From Cyanobacteria bacterium TGS_CYA1 (GTDB taxonomy: Bacteria > Cyanobacteriota > Vampirovibrionia > Obscuribacterales > Obscuribacteraceae), in assembly GCA_026129135.1 (NCBI GenBank), contig JAHCIQ010000003.1, positions 124,001 through 188,000 of the forward strand: a stretch of DNA of 64,000 bases. The letters are read 5' to 3'. The position numbers were made by a program, and so were the translations under genes. Positions 17,136 through 25,032 of the stretch are shown piece by piece. The notes below the pieces were generated by a model, which made no database searches, had not been told where the DNA came from, and was given only the letters and a program-made list of their open reading frames with translations. Position 1 is the stretch's first letter. Every line of letters starts with the position of its first letter.

Positions 17136-18013
17136 AAATGAAAGACATTTCTATCAATGAGTTTCTGGCTAAGCCAGGAAAAAAAATCAAACTTTTGTCA
17201 GATTATGATCCTAAATATCAAATCAAAGGACTGACACCAGAACTTGCAGAGCAGGCATTGCGTGAGAGCACGGAAAAAATCGCAAAGATGCAAGGCAAGC
17301 TTTTTGCTCAAGATGTTTATGGAGTGCTCATCTTGTTCCAGGCTCTAGATGCCGCTGGAAAAGACGGAACAATTGCACATGTAATGTCTGGTATCAATCC
17401 CCAAGGCTGCGAAGTAACTGCTTTCAAAAGTCCATCGCATGAAGAACTGGATCACGATTATCTCTGGCGCTGTGCAAGAAAACTGCCTGAGCGCGGACGC
17501 ATCGGAATTTTTAATCGTTCGTACTACGAAGAAGTGCTTGTTGTGCGAGTTCATCCTGAAATGTTGAAAAGACAAAAATTGCCCAAAGAAGTAATGACAA
17601 AGACTTTTTGGAAAGACCGTTTTGATCAGATCAATAATTTCGAAAAATATCTGGTAGATAATGGAATCGAAGTAATAAAAATATTTTTGAATGTGTCTAA
17701 GAACGAGCAGAAAAGACGCTTTTTAAAACGCATAGAAAATCCTGAAAAAAACTGGAAGTTCAGCGCTGGCGATTTGCAAGAACGCAAATATTTCGACGAA
17801 TATGTGAAAGTCTACGAAGACTGCATCAATAACACAAGCACCAAGTGGGCACCCTGGTATGTGGTTCCGGCAGACCATAAACCAAGCACTCGAATTATTG
17901 TTTCTGAAATAATTGGTTCACGCATCAAAGATTTGAATCTGCATTTTCCAAAAGTGAGTAAAGAAGCAAGTGCTGCTTTGCTCAAGGCAAGAGCTGAGCT
18001 CGAGACCGAATAG
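17132..18013 (+). CDS. ppk2: Polyphosphate kinase 2 family phosphotransferase
   Basis: 293 residues from the ATG at 17132, overlapping the stop of the bestrophin-like gene by 4 bp. PPK2 enzymes transfer phosphate between polyphosphate and nucleotides. The Walker A-like DAAGKDGTI, lid-module residues in RSYYEEVLVVRVHPE, and Walker B/C-terminal motifs WKFSAGDLQER and WYVVPADHK are all present. Length and the AMP/ADP-type PEVM...FWKDRFDQIN region fit the single-domain class often grouped as class III (AMP/ADP-active), but class cannot be proven by eye. Cytosolic. An adjacent anion channel suggests a phosphate or energy-storage role. Confidence 0.93.
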   Translation: MKMKDISINEFLAKPGKKIKLLSDYDPKYQIKGLTPELAEQALRESTEKIAKMQGKLFAQDVYGVLILFQALDAAGKDGTIAHVMSGINPQGCEVTAFKSPSHEELDHDYLWRCARKLPERGRIGIFNRSYYEEVLVVRVHPEMLKRQKLPKEVMTKTFWKDRFDQINNFEKYLVDNGIEVIKIFLNVSKNEQKRRFLKRIENPEKNWKFSAGDLQERKYFDEYVKVYEDCINNTSTKWAPWYVVPADHKPSTRIIVSEIIGSRIKDLNLHFPKVSKEASAALLKARAELETE

Positions 18014-18031
18014 ACAAAAGCGAAAGCGTGG

Positions 18032-18346
18032 TCATTTTTTCATTCTGGTGGCAGAATAAATTCCTGCTATGACAAGCGCGATTCCGCCTGCAAGAAGAAT
18101 ATAGAACATGGAATTGAAATAGAATTCTACTCCTTGTGCGATTTTAGGTTTTTCTATTTCGACTTCTTCTCGTTCTGTTTCCGGCGTTTTGAAACCGGGC
18201 TCTCCTTCAATCAAAAGAGAAGCGTCATCTATTTTCTTTTCAGGCTGAGCAATAGCTTCAGGTTGAATTTCAATTGCCAGAAATGTGCTCGAAAACAGGG
18301 CAATAGCAATTATTGCACACCGGGCTAAATTGTAAGAGCGATGCAT
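18032..18346 (-). CDS. Small exported single-pass membrane protein
   Basis: 104 residues: signal peptide or TM (CAIIAIALFSSTFLAIEI), an acidic Glu/Lys-rich stretch of about 45 residues, and a C-terminal TM helix (YILLAGGIALVIAGIYS) ending in basic ATRMKK. The stop of the upstream thioredoxin-like gene abuts its ATG (18347/18346), so it is the last gene of that operon. No family recognised. Topology predicts a short periplasmic acidic region tethered at its C-terminus. Confidence 0.7.
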   Translation of the reverse strand: MHRSYNLARCAIIAIALFSSTFLAIEIQPEAIAQPEKKIDDASLLIEGEPGFKTPETEREEVEIEKPKIAQGVEFYFNSMFYILLAGGIALVIAGIYSATRMKK

Positions 18347-19258
18347 TTATTTGGCGGATTCTTTCTTGAGAAAGTCGTCAATCTCGCTTCTGTTGCATGT
18401 TCCACCCAGTTTCTCGAATTTGCCGGTGTTTGGATCAACAGATACAAGCGATGGATAGGATTGGACCTCATATTTTTTCACCAGTTTATCGACATAGACT
18501 GGATTTTTCGTAACAGGTGTTGCGCGCTCCATAACTATCGAACATGCAAAATGCTTGTCCAAAAGCTTCTTCTTGTCATAGTCGTTGAACGGATATTGCA
18601 TAACGTTGTAGCAAGTGTCATTGTATTGCTGATAGAAGAAATACAAAATCTTCTTGTTCTCTTTTTTTGCTTTAGCTTCGACATCGGCGAGCTTGCACCA
18701 GTCGTGTTTAGCAATCGACACGTTATAACTAGAATTGTAATTCTTGTTTTCAGCAAGGAATACAAGAACATTTTGTTTGAATCCAGGTGAATGATACAGG
18801 TGTGGGAGCCTGTAGTCATCGCAAGATCGCTCTTGTAAATCGAGTGGAATTACTCGAACATTAGCGAAGTCTACAGTCGTTTTTGAATCTCGGTCGTAAC
18901 CAAAGTGAGGACCCCACTGGTTATTCGAGCTCTTTGAAATGCTTCGGGCTGGTATGTAGTCTTTGTTTATTGCATTTGCAAGAGTGGGGTCGCTAAAATA
19001 ATATCGCTCGAGTGTTTTAAAATGCTCACCGTTGAAATCCGAGGTTACTACTTCGAAAATAGGCATTTGTCTCGATTTGGCTTCTAATTTGGCATCTTGT
19101 ATATTGCGCCACTGAACATGGTCATGAAACGACGGTGGACATTTCGCTTCGAATTGGTCGCAGGCGAGTTTGGCACCAAATAAAATAACGCATGCTACGG
19201 GCAGCCACATTGCCGTAGCTCTGGAAGGAGCTTTTATGCTTTTACTGTTGTTGAGCAT
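18347..19258 (-). CDS. Membrane-tethered double thioredoxin-fold protein without CxxC (copy A)
   Basis: 303 residues with a strong Shine-Dalgarno (GGAGGT). One N-terminal TM (AMWLPVACVILFGAKLA) then two thioredoxin-like units. Unit 1 (about 48-115) has no Cys at the active-site position. Unit 2 (about 190-300) begins DVEAKAKKENKKILYFFYQQYNDTC, keeping only one Cys where CxxC would end, and retains a cis-Pro (VQSYPSLV). The W..A..KA-K-P/I layout resembles DsbD-gamma/Thioredoxin_7 folds. It is not expected to be a normal disulfide oxidase; a single conserved Cys suggests binding or mixed-disulfide chemistry. It is encoded after an ABC-2 permease it overlaps by 17 bp. Confidence 0.75.
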   Translation of the reverse strand: MLNNSKSIKAPSRATAMWLPVACVILFGAKLACDQFEAKCPPSFHDHVQWRNIQDAKLEAKSRQMPIFEVVTSDFNGEHFKTLERYYFSDPTLANAINKDYIPARSISKSSNNQWGPHFGYDRDSKTTVDFANVRVIPLDLQERSCDDYRLPHLYHSPGFKQNVLVFLAENKNYNSSYNVSIAKHDWCKLADVEAKAKKENKKILYFFYQQYNDTCYNVMQYPFNDYDKKKLLDKHFACSIVMERATPVTKNPVYVDKLVKKYEVQSYPSLVSVDPNTGKFEKLGGTCNRSEIDDFLKKESAK

Positions 19259-20027
19259 ATGAGACCTCCAGATTGTTCATGCGCCAGATGGCGACTGTGA
19301 GCATAAATAATACGGTGAAACTATAACCAAAAATAGTAGCTGCAGATGGTATCAATGTATTCGCCACAAGGGTCATATCTAGCCAGGGCAAACAGATCGA
19401 CGTAGTGAATTCGGCAATTGCTTTCATAATCGGTGTAAAGCTTGCCATCCAGGCGAGACTGAAATAACTTCCAAAATACATGCTTGGAAGTGCTGTCGCC
19501 AGTTGAAGCAGAATCCACATGCCACCAAACAAAACGCACCACACTACCATGTTCTTGTTACCGGCAAAAAGACTGGATAATCCGATCATGGTGGCTGACA
19601 GACCAAAGCAAAGAGAAACTCTCTCTGCAATAGTGGTGAAAAGATTCACGTCAGGCGCCTGCAAATAAGTGACGCTCAAAATAGTTTGTTCACAAAGGGC
19701 AAGCGTTACCGCAATGGCGCTTGTAGCCACTGATAGAGCGACCCATTTAGCGATTACATATTTAGTGCGAGCCAGCGGGCGCGAAAAAAGTGTGGATAAA
19801 ACACCGCTAGAAATATCTTTGCCTATAATGCCAGTGCCGAGCGCAAAAATAAATGGCAACATGAAGAATGTGTTGACAAAAGAAGGCTCTATGAGCTGCC
19901 ACTCAGTAAATATGATGGTGCACACCGAGTAACCAAGCAAGCACATGAAATACAACCCGCACAGGGTAATAATTCCGGCGCTCGAACACCAATGCTTCAG
20001 GGTAGTTCGAAAAATGGTCTTGTTCAC
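19242..20027 (-). CDS. ABC-2 family transporter permease (cassette A)
   Basis: 261 residues with six hydrophobic segments. The motif GTGIIGKDISSGVLSTLFSRPLAR at about residues 62-85 is typical of NosY/NatB-like ABC-2 permeases. The start overlaps the ATPase stop by 4 bp and the 3' end overlaps the thioredoxin-like gene by 17 bp. It is a clear paralogue of the permease at 23069-23896 (GIIGK..SSG.LS.LF.RP conserved). Substrate unknown. Confidence 0.85.
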   Translation of the reverse strand: MNKTIFRTTLKHWCSSAGIITLCGLYFMCLLGYSVCTIIFTEWQLIEPSFVNTFFMLPFIFALGTGIIGKDISSGVLSTLFSRPLARTKYVIAKWVALSVATSAIAVTLALCEQTILSVTYLQAPDVNLFTTIAERVSLCFGLSATMIGLSSLFAGNKNMVVWCVLFGGMWILLQLATALPSMYFGSYFSLAWMASFTPIMKAIAEFTTSICLPWLDMTLVANTLIPSAATIFGYSFTVLFMLTVAIWRMNNLEVSYAQQQ

Positions 20028-21025
20028 GACTTACCCTCCATGAAGAATCGCTCGAGGCGACCAGATTGTGGTACCACTTCCAGTACCGGATGATTTTCGC
20101 TCACCAGAGTTTTAACAAGATTAACAAGAGCCTTGTTGTCTCTCACTTCGACTGTGGCGTGCAAGAAAGAAAAAGATGTTATTTCCGCACCGCATTGTCT
20201 TGCGATATTTTCGAGCTGTTCTTTGCCAGGCAATTCACCTTCGTGACTGTCGAATTTAATCAAAACCATACGACGTTGATGCTCGGGTTCGAGCAAATCT
20301 TCTACAGCTTCGACTTTGCCTTTATTTACGAATACGACCCGGTCGCAGATTTTTTCTACTTGATCCAGCTGGTGCGAATTGACCAGAATAGTCATGCCTG
20401 ATTTTTTGAGGTCATTTAAAATTTGACGAATTTGAAGCGCACCACCAGGATCTACGCCTGAGACAGGCTCGTCCAAAAATAGATATTTAGGCTTTCCAAT
20501 CAAAGATTGCGCTAGACCAAGCCGCTGAAGCATTCCTCGCGAAAAGCGAGACAGTTGCGAAGACCAGACATTCGAGTCGAGCCCCACTTTGGTTAGCAGT
20601 TCTTCCACGTCTTGCTGTCTCGTTTCTTTGGGCATTCCGGCAAGTTCGTGATGATATGAGACGAACTCGACTGCGGTCATCCAGCGGTCGAAAGTAAGGC
20701 GTTCAGGCAAATATCCTATCATTTGCTTGATGTGCAAAGATTCGGGTGGTAGTCCTTCTATATAAATAGATCCACGCTCTGGACGCAAAAAGCCAAGTAA
20801 GCAACCCATCAAAGTGGTTTTGCCTGCTCCGTTGGGTCCAATTACTCCTAGAGCTTCGCCGGGCAATACTTTGAGGCTTATTTCATTAAGGGCAAGAACT
20901 CTTTTGCGGGAGCCCATGCGAATAATATTGCGTATAGACGGTTTGAACGATTTGACTACCGAATCGATAATAATGCCCTGACCGTCAAGCAGGGGCGTCA
21001 CCGGGTTAAGTGCAAGTTCAGCCAT
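20024..21025 (-). CDS. ABC transporter ATPase, CcmA/NatA-like (cassette A)
   Basis: 333 residues. Walker A GPNGAGKTT, Walker B YLFLDEPVSGVDP and switch His NSHQLDQ are intact; the signature reads FSRGMLQRLGLAQ instead of LSGGQ, as is common in ABC-2 ATPases. The N-terminal 45 residues precede the usual ATPase start and include LLDGQGIIIDSVVKSF. A C-terminal domain of about 80 residues (IKFDSHEGELPG...) is like the DUF4162-type accessory domain. It shares sequence and order with the ATPase at 23893-24936. A 91-bp gap (21026-21116) separates it from the kinase gene upstream. Confidence 0.92.
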   Translation of the reverse strand: MAELALNPVTPLLDGQGIIIDSVVKSFKPSIRNIIRMGSRKRVLALNEISLKVLPGEALGVIGPNGAGKTTLMGCLLGFLRPERGSIYIEGLPPESLHIKQMIGYLPERLTFDRWMTAVEFVSYHHELAGMPKETRQQDVEELLTKVGLDSNVWSSQLSRFSRGMLQRLGLAQSLIGKPKYLFLDEPVSGVDPGGALQIRQILNDLKKSGMTILVNSHQLDQVEKICDRVVFVNKGKVEAVEDLLEPEHQRRMVLIKFDSHEGELPGKEQLENIARQCGAEITSFSFLHATVEVRDNKALVNLVKTLVSENHPVLEVVPQSGRLERFFMEGKS

Positions 21026-21116
21026 TACTTAAATTTCCCGCAGATAAACAATCAGTCCTATATTTCATCTTACCCGTACCTTGTTAAACAGGCTTGTTAG
21101 ATACGTTTGCTTTAGA

Positions 21117-22175
21117 TTAACTTTGAGCCTGACTTACGAAATCACCTAATTCCATTGACTTTGCACATTTAAAAAAGCGCAAAGCCATCAAATCTACCAG
21201 TTTTTCAGTTCGTGGATTAGCATCTTTGAGCATGGCAGCGTTAATCACCGGAACGTGCGTAGCAAGCGCCAGTCCCAGTTTGTAATCGAAAAGAGCATCT
21301 TCTCTGGAATACTGGCTTACTCCAAACTGACACAAAGTTTCATGCCAGACTGATACTAGATTAGTCTGTTCGTCTTTGGTTAAATCGCTATTTTCGCCAA
21401 GTAAACGACCAAGGTCGAATCCCGGAAGCGCTTTTGTGATTAATTGCCAGTCGAAAATTACCAATTCATTTTTTCCAAATCGCAAATTGTCTGCCCTTAA
21501 ATCACAGTGTACTAAGCTCTGGGGGCGTGATGCCGCCAGACTCAACAGTTCATCAAGAGATTGTGCTATCGACTCGCCGATTGCAAGCGACTCTGGATCT
21601 ATCTGGTTTTGATACTTTTCTTTGAATAATGGAAAAAACTCACTATATCGATTAATCATCATATAGTTCTTTTCGGCAAGCCAGCTGAGCTCTTTGAGCT
21701 TCTTGTCCCAGAACGTAGCGTGCAGAATGGCTATGCGCCTGGTTGCCTCCAAAACCTGCTCAAAGGTCAAACCTTTAATCTGGTCGCCTGCGGCAAGATA
21801 GCTCATATCTTCTAGCACTAGAATTCCCGGGTGTGATTTTGTGTTGTACAAAGCAAAATAACAACGAGGCAGTGCGAAAGAATTAGGCAATTTGGGCGCC
21901 ACTTTTTCATAGAAGTAAATCTCGCGCTCGAATGCAAGATAAAGTTGCTCGACAGATTTAAATGGCTCTTTGTCTGGTTGGACTTTGACGATGATACTTT
22001 TGGGCGCATCGCACTTTTTGTCATATTCAAGGCTAAAGCGAGCGATTCTACTTAGATAAGACGGGATATGGTCGAAATCAGTGCGCTCAATTTTGAGCAC
22101 ATTGGCATTTCCAAAAACACCTTTATCTTTGAGCGCACAAGTCAGCCATTGACTATCTACATAGGTTGTTTGCAA
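21117..22175 (-). CDS. Small-molecule kinase of the APH/ecdysteroid-kinase-like fold
   Basis: 352 residues from a TTG start. Brenner motif LVHCDLRADNLRF gives catalytic D225; VIFDWQ gives the metal-binding D242; SIIVKVQ gives probable ATP-binding K64. The FEREIYFYEKVAPKL segment is characteristic of the EcKinase/DUF1679 branch of the protein-kinase-like phosphotransferases. It has no signal peptide, so it is cytosolic. It lies between two ABC/thioredoxin cassettes, overlapping the upstream thioredoxin-like gene by 23 bp, implying the kinase belongs to that operon. Substrate unknown; I see no reason to call it antibiotic resistance. Confidence 0.82.
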   Translation of the reverse strand: MQTTYVDSQWLTCALKDKGVFGNANVLKIERTDFDHIPSYLSRIARFSLEYDKKCDAPKSIIVKVQPDKEPFKSVEQLYLAFEREIYFYEKVAPKLPNSFALPRCYFALYNTKSHPGILVLEDMSYLAAGDQIKGLTFEQVLEATRRIAILHATFWDKKLKELSWLAEKNYMMINRYSEFFPLFKEKYQNQIDPESLAIGESIAQSLDELLSLAASRPQSLVHCDLRADNLRFGKNELVIFDWQLITKALPGFDLGRLLGENSDLTKDEQTNLVSVWHETLCQFGVSQYSREDALFDYKLGLALATHVPVINAAMLKDANPRTEKLVDLMALRFFKCAKSMELGDFVSQAQS

Positions 22176-23082
22176 GAAATTCTTCCATTGAATCGTGCCC
22201 TCGGTATCCGATTACCTTATCGGAAATTCCTTGTATCGGGGTCTTATCAATTATAAAGGTTGGATAAGTCTGCACCTTATATTTTTGGATAAGACTGTCA
22301 ACAGCCTGGCTATTTTTTGAACCCGAAGGCGCGTGGTCATAAATCATGCAACAAACGTAATCATCAAGCCGATGATTTTTGCAATCATTTTTTGATTTGG
22401 AGAAAAATTCGTTCATCGCTTCGTTGCACTCTTCATCGTTATGGCGTGCAAAGAAGTAAAGCACGGGCTTGTGCTCCAGTTTTGCTTTGTTTTGCGCTTC
22501 ATCTATTCTCGTCCATTTGACTTCTTTTGCAGGAGAAAGAGGGACAGGATGCCAGTTGCTATTTGAATCTATGAATGAAAACATATTGCGCCGTGGATCT
22601 GTCACGCTGAATGTATATAAATGCGGCAGGCTATAACGTTTGGCATGTATGATTTGGCATTCTTTGGGCACCACATGCACAGAAGGTTGTGTGTACCATT
22701 GCAAAAACCTGTCTTGCATCTGCTGCACAACAGGATCTTTTGGTGTTCTGCCACATGCCGCATCAAAGACTTTTACTGGAATGTATTTGCTGTTTATACC
22801 TTGCGCGATTTTTTCGTCGCTAAAATAATTGCGGCGATACTCTTCATCTTTGTGGATATAATTGGCTCCAGAAAAATACATGAATACGGGTTTTCCAGTC
22901 GCCTGTGATTCGTTTAATCCTTCAAGAGGCTGTCTCCATTCGACCAGGTCTTTACTCTTGAATTTTTCTGGATACATACGCTCATAGATACCAGAGCCTA
23001 CTCGACCCAGCATCAAGACTGCTACCGCTGCCACCAGATAAAGTGGCATAACCTCACTTGCGATTTTCTTATTTACTTGCAT
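22153..23082 (-). CDS. Membrane-tethered double thioredoxin-fold protein without CxxC (copy B)
   Basis: 309 residues after an AAGGAGGT ribosome site. N-terminal TM (VMPLYLVAAVAVLMLGRVG). Unit 1 (about 45-140) begins WRQPLEGLNESQATGKPVFMYF and has no active-site Cys. Unit 2 (about 195-305) begins TRIDEAQNKAKLEHKPVLYFF; HNDEEC keeps one Cys where the second Cys of CxxC would be, and VQTYPTFII supplies the cis-Pro. YFSD....IN..YIPV and KY.VQ.YP are shared with copy A. A CC pair (DYVCCMIYD) follows, while copy A has one Cys there (HFACSIV). Tandem cassette membership is clear; function is not. Confidence 0.75.
   Translation of the reverse strand: MQVNKKIASEVMPLYLVAAVAVLMLGRVGSGIYERMYPEKFKSKDLVEWRQPLEGLNESQATGKPVFMYFSGANYIHKDEEYRRNYFSDEKIAQGINSKYIPVKVFDAACGRTPKDPVVQQMQDRFLQWYTQPSVHVVPKECQIIHAKRYSLPHLYTFSVTDPRRNMFSFIDSNSNWHPVPLSPAKEVKWTRIDEAQNKAKLEHKPVLYFFARHNDEECNEAMNEFFSKSKNDCKNHRLDDYVCCMIYDHAPSGSKNSQAVDSLIQKYKVQTYPTFIIDKTPIQGISDKVIGYRGHDSMEEFLANNLCR
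22175..22186 (-). promoter_or_regulatory. Shine-Dalgarno GGAAG for the TTG start of the kinase gene, inside the preceding gene
   Basis: On the minus strand GGAAG (22186-22182) lies 6 nt before TTG at 22175. Both sit within the last codons of the thioredoxin-like gene, which favours translational coupling. Confidence 0.5.
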
Positions 23083-23896
23083 AAGATACCTCCTTGCGAT
23101 TCATGATGGCAATCGCAATGAGAAGACACAAACCAATATTTGAAAAATAGGTGAATACCGCATACCAGCTGACCGACCCGGTGTGAGTCAAATACGCAAG
23201 ATCTAAATAAGGCGAGACTAGCGACTGTATGGGTATTGCTAGTTCTTTGCAAATGGGAACAACGAACTCGGTTATCTTGCGATTCAAGTCGTTGCAACTG
23301 ATCTGGCTAATCATATATGGCTCTATATGCGAAATTTCCACTATCAAGTTGGAAGAAAAACTGAGCATTATCCAAATACCTAGATCTAGAGTATTTGGAA
23401 AAATAGACGAAAACATCACGAATGTAGCCGAAAGCCCAAAACACATGCTTACTCTTGCCACTGCCTGGCTCAAGGTGTTGAAGTCGGGCAATATCCCTGG
23501 AAATGCTGCCATTGCTGCTATTTGTTCTATTGCAAGCAGAATCAAACAAAGCGCTGATGATGCTACAGATAGTGCCAGCCAGCGAGTAAGAACATAACTG
23601 TATCTACGTATGGGTCTGGCGAATAATACGGACAAAATTCCAGAAGAAACATTTTTACCGATGATACCAGCCCCTAAAAGCGCTACAGATGGAAGAGCTG
23701 TCCAGAAGACGGAGGAAAAGGTAGCTTCATGAATTGGTGCGTCCACGAATGTAACCGAGACGATGGAATATCCAATCAAAAATAAAAATCCTATCGCCAT
23801 GATCGGGATAAATGCAGGGTTATACCGCCACTCTTCAAGGGTCGATTTGAACAGGGCTAGATTGATAGCCCGGTCCTTTTTGATCTTCGCGCTCAT
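23069..23896 (-). CDS. ABC-2 family transporter permease (cassette B)
   Basis: 275 residues with six predicted membrane helices and the same GAGIIGKNVSSGILSVLFARPIRR core as cassette A. A strong ribosome site (GGAGGA) precedes the ATG at 23896, which overlaps the ATPase stop by 4 bp. The 3' end overlaps the thioredoxin-like gene by 14 bp. It should pair with the cassette B ATPase as a homodimeric or heterodimeric ABC-2 transporter in the inner membrane. Confidence 0.85.
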   Translation of the reverse strand: MSAKIKKDRAINLALFKSTLEEWRYNPAFIPIMAIGFLFLIGYSIVSVTFVDAPIHEATFSSVFWTALPSVALLGAGIIGKNVSSGILSVLFARPIRRYSYVLTRWLALSVASSALCLILLAIEQIAAMAAFPGILPDFNTLSQAVARVSMCFGLSATFVMFSSIFPNTLDLGIWIMLSFSSNLIVEISHIEPYMISQISCNDLNRKITEFVVPICKELAIPIQSLVSPYLDLAYLTHTGSVSWYAVFTYFSNIGLCLLIAIAIMNRKEVSYASK

Positions 23897-24936
23897 GCGT
23901 TTTCCTCCTTGAAGTATCGCTCCAGGCGATTCGATTGGGGAATGACTTCCAGCACCGGATAATCCTTGTTTACAAGCATCTTGATTAATTGACTAAGTGA
24001 GTCGTTGTTACTTACAGTAAAATGGGCGACAAAATAATTTAGTTCAGAGAGTTCTGACTGACAGGACAAAGCTATATCTTGCAGAGCTTCTTTTGAAGGC
24101 ATCAGTTCAGGATTGCTTTTGAATTTGATTGCTATTTCTCTTCTGTTGGTATCGGTATCTACCAGATCCTCAAGAGCTTCTAGTCTTCCGCCTTTTACGA
24201 AAGCTACGCGGTCGCAAATCTTTTCTATTTGGTCCAGCTGATGCGAGTTTAAAACAATGGTCATGCCTTTTGCTTTGAGGTCCCTTAGTACCTGTCTTAC
24301 TGCAAGCACCCCACCGGGATCCACACCAGATGCGGGCTCGTCCAGGAATAAATATTTTGGCTTGCCTACAAGAGCCTGAGCAAGGCCTACACGTTGCAAC
24401 ATTCCACGCGAAAAATTGCCCAGAGGCAAATCCCATTTTTTTTGATCCAGTCCGACGGCATTGAGCAAATCTTCCACGTCTTTTTCTCGACTTTCTTCAG
24501 GTTGGTAAGAAAGCTCGTGATGATGAGTGACGAAACGTTTGGCAGTCATCCAACTGTCGAAATTTAGACGCTCGGGCAAATAGCCAATTATTTCTTTAAT
24601 AGGTAATGAATTTGGCGGTAGACCATCTATTAATACTGAGCCAGAATCTGGATGCAAAAAACCAAGCAGACATCCCATCAAAGTCGTTTTGCCTGCGCCA
24701 TTTGGTCCGATGACTCCCATGGCTTCGCCAGCGACAATATCGAGACTGAAATCTTTCAGTGCTACGACTTTTGATTTGCTCTGTCCAGCCTTTCTATAAA
24801 GCAAAGGTGGGTTGAATGTTTTGGACAGAGAATCTACTTTTATGCCAGAAAAACGACTGGCGCCCGGGCTTCTTGTACCCAGAGGCGACGAATCAATTAG
24901 GCTTGCATCAACCTCGGGTGCCGGAATCTGTGACAT
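23893..24936 (-). CDS. ABC transporter ATPase, CcmA/NatA-like (cassette B)
   Basis: 347 residues. Walker A GPNGAGKTT, signature FSRGMLQRVGLAQ, Walker B YLFLDEPASGVDP and switch NSHQLDQ are present. Like its paralogue it carries an N-terminal extension of about 55 residues before the ATPase core (KVDSLSKTFNPPL) and an 80-residue C-terminal domain. The C-terminal VLEVIPQSNRLERYF closely matches VLEVVPQSGRLERFF in copy A. It is the first gene of the probable seven- or eight-gene minus-strand operon ending at 18032. Confidence 0.92.
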   Translation of the reverse strand: MSQIPAPEVDASLIDSSPLGTRSPGASRFSGIKVDSLSKTFNPPLLYRKAGQSKSKVVALKDFSLDIVAGEAMGVIGPNGAGKTTLMGCLLGFLHPDSGSVLIDGLPPNSLPIKEIIGYLPERLNFDSWMTAKRFVTHHHELSYQPEESREKDVEDLLNAVGLDQKKWDLPLGNFSRGMLQRVGLAQALVGKPKYLFLDEPASGVDPGGVLAVRQVLRDLKAKGMTIVLNSHQLDQIEKICDRVAFVKGGRLEALEDLVDTDTNRREIAIKFKSNPELMPSKEALQDIALSCQSELSELNYFVAHFTVSNNDSLSQLIKMLVNKDYPVLEVIPQSNRLERYFKEENA

Positions 24937-25010
24937 GACACAATGACCATGCTAAAAAAAGCCCCAAACAATATGACTTACCCGTCCTCTTGGCAACCTA
25001 AACATTCACC

Positions 25011-25031
25011 AGGACAGGTCAGTTCTGTCCT
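25011..25031. terminator. Hairpin between the Ntn-hydrolase gene and the ABC operon
   Basis: AGGACAG (25011-25017) pairs with CTGTCCT (25025-25031) over 7 bp around a 7-nt loop. It begins immediately past the stop of the minus-strand hydrolase gene. The T-rich run (TTTTATT) is on the plus side, so on the minus strand it lacks a proper U-tract; it may attenuate rather than end transcription. Confidence 0.4.
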
Positions 25032-25032
25032 T

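Noticed and set aside
21117..22175. Aminoglycoside resistance gene
   Set aside because: The APH-like motifs are generic to small-molecule kinases; sequence resembles the EcKinase branch and the context is an ABC operon, not a resistance island.
18032..24936. Bacteriocin or lantibiotic immunity/export locus
   Set aside because: ABC-2 exporters suggest it, but no small precursor peptide, modification enzyme or leader peptidase is seen nearby.
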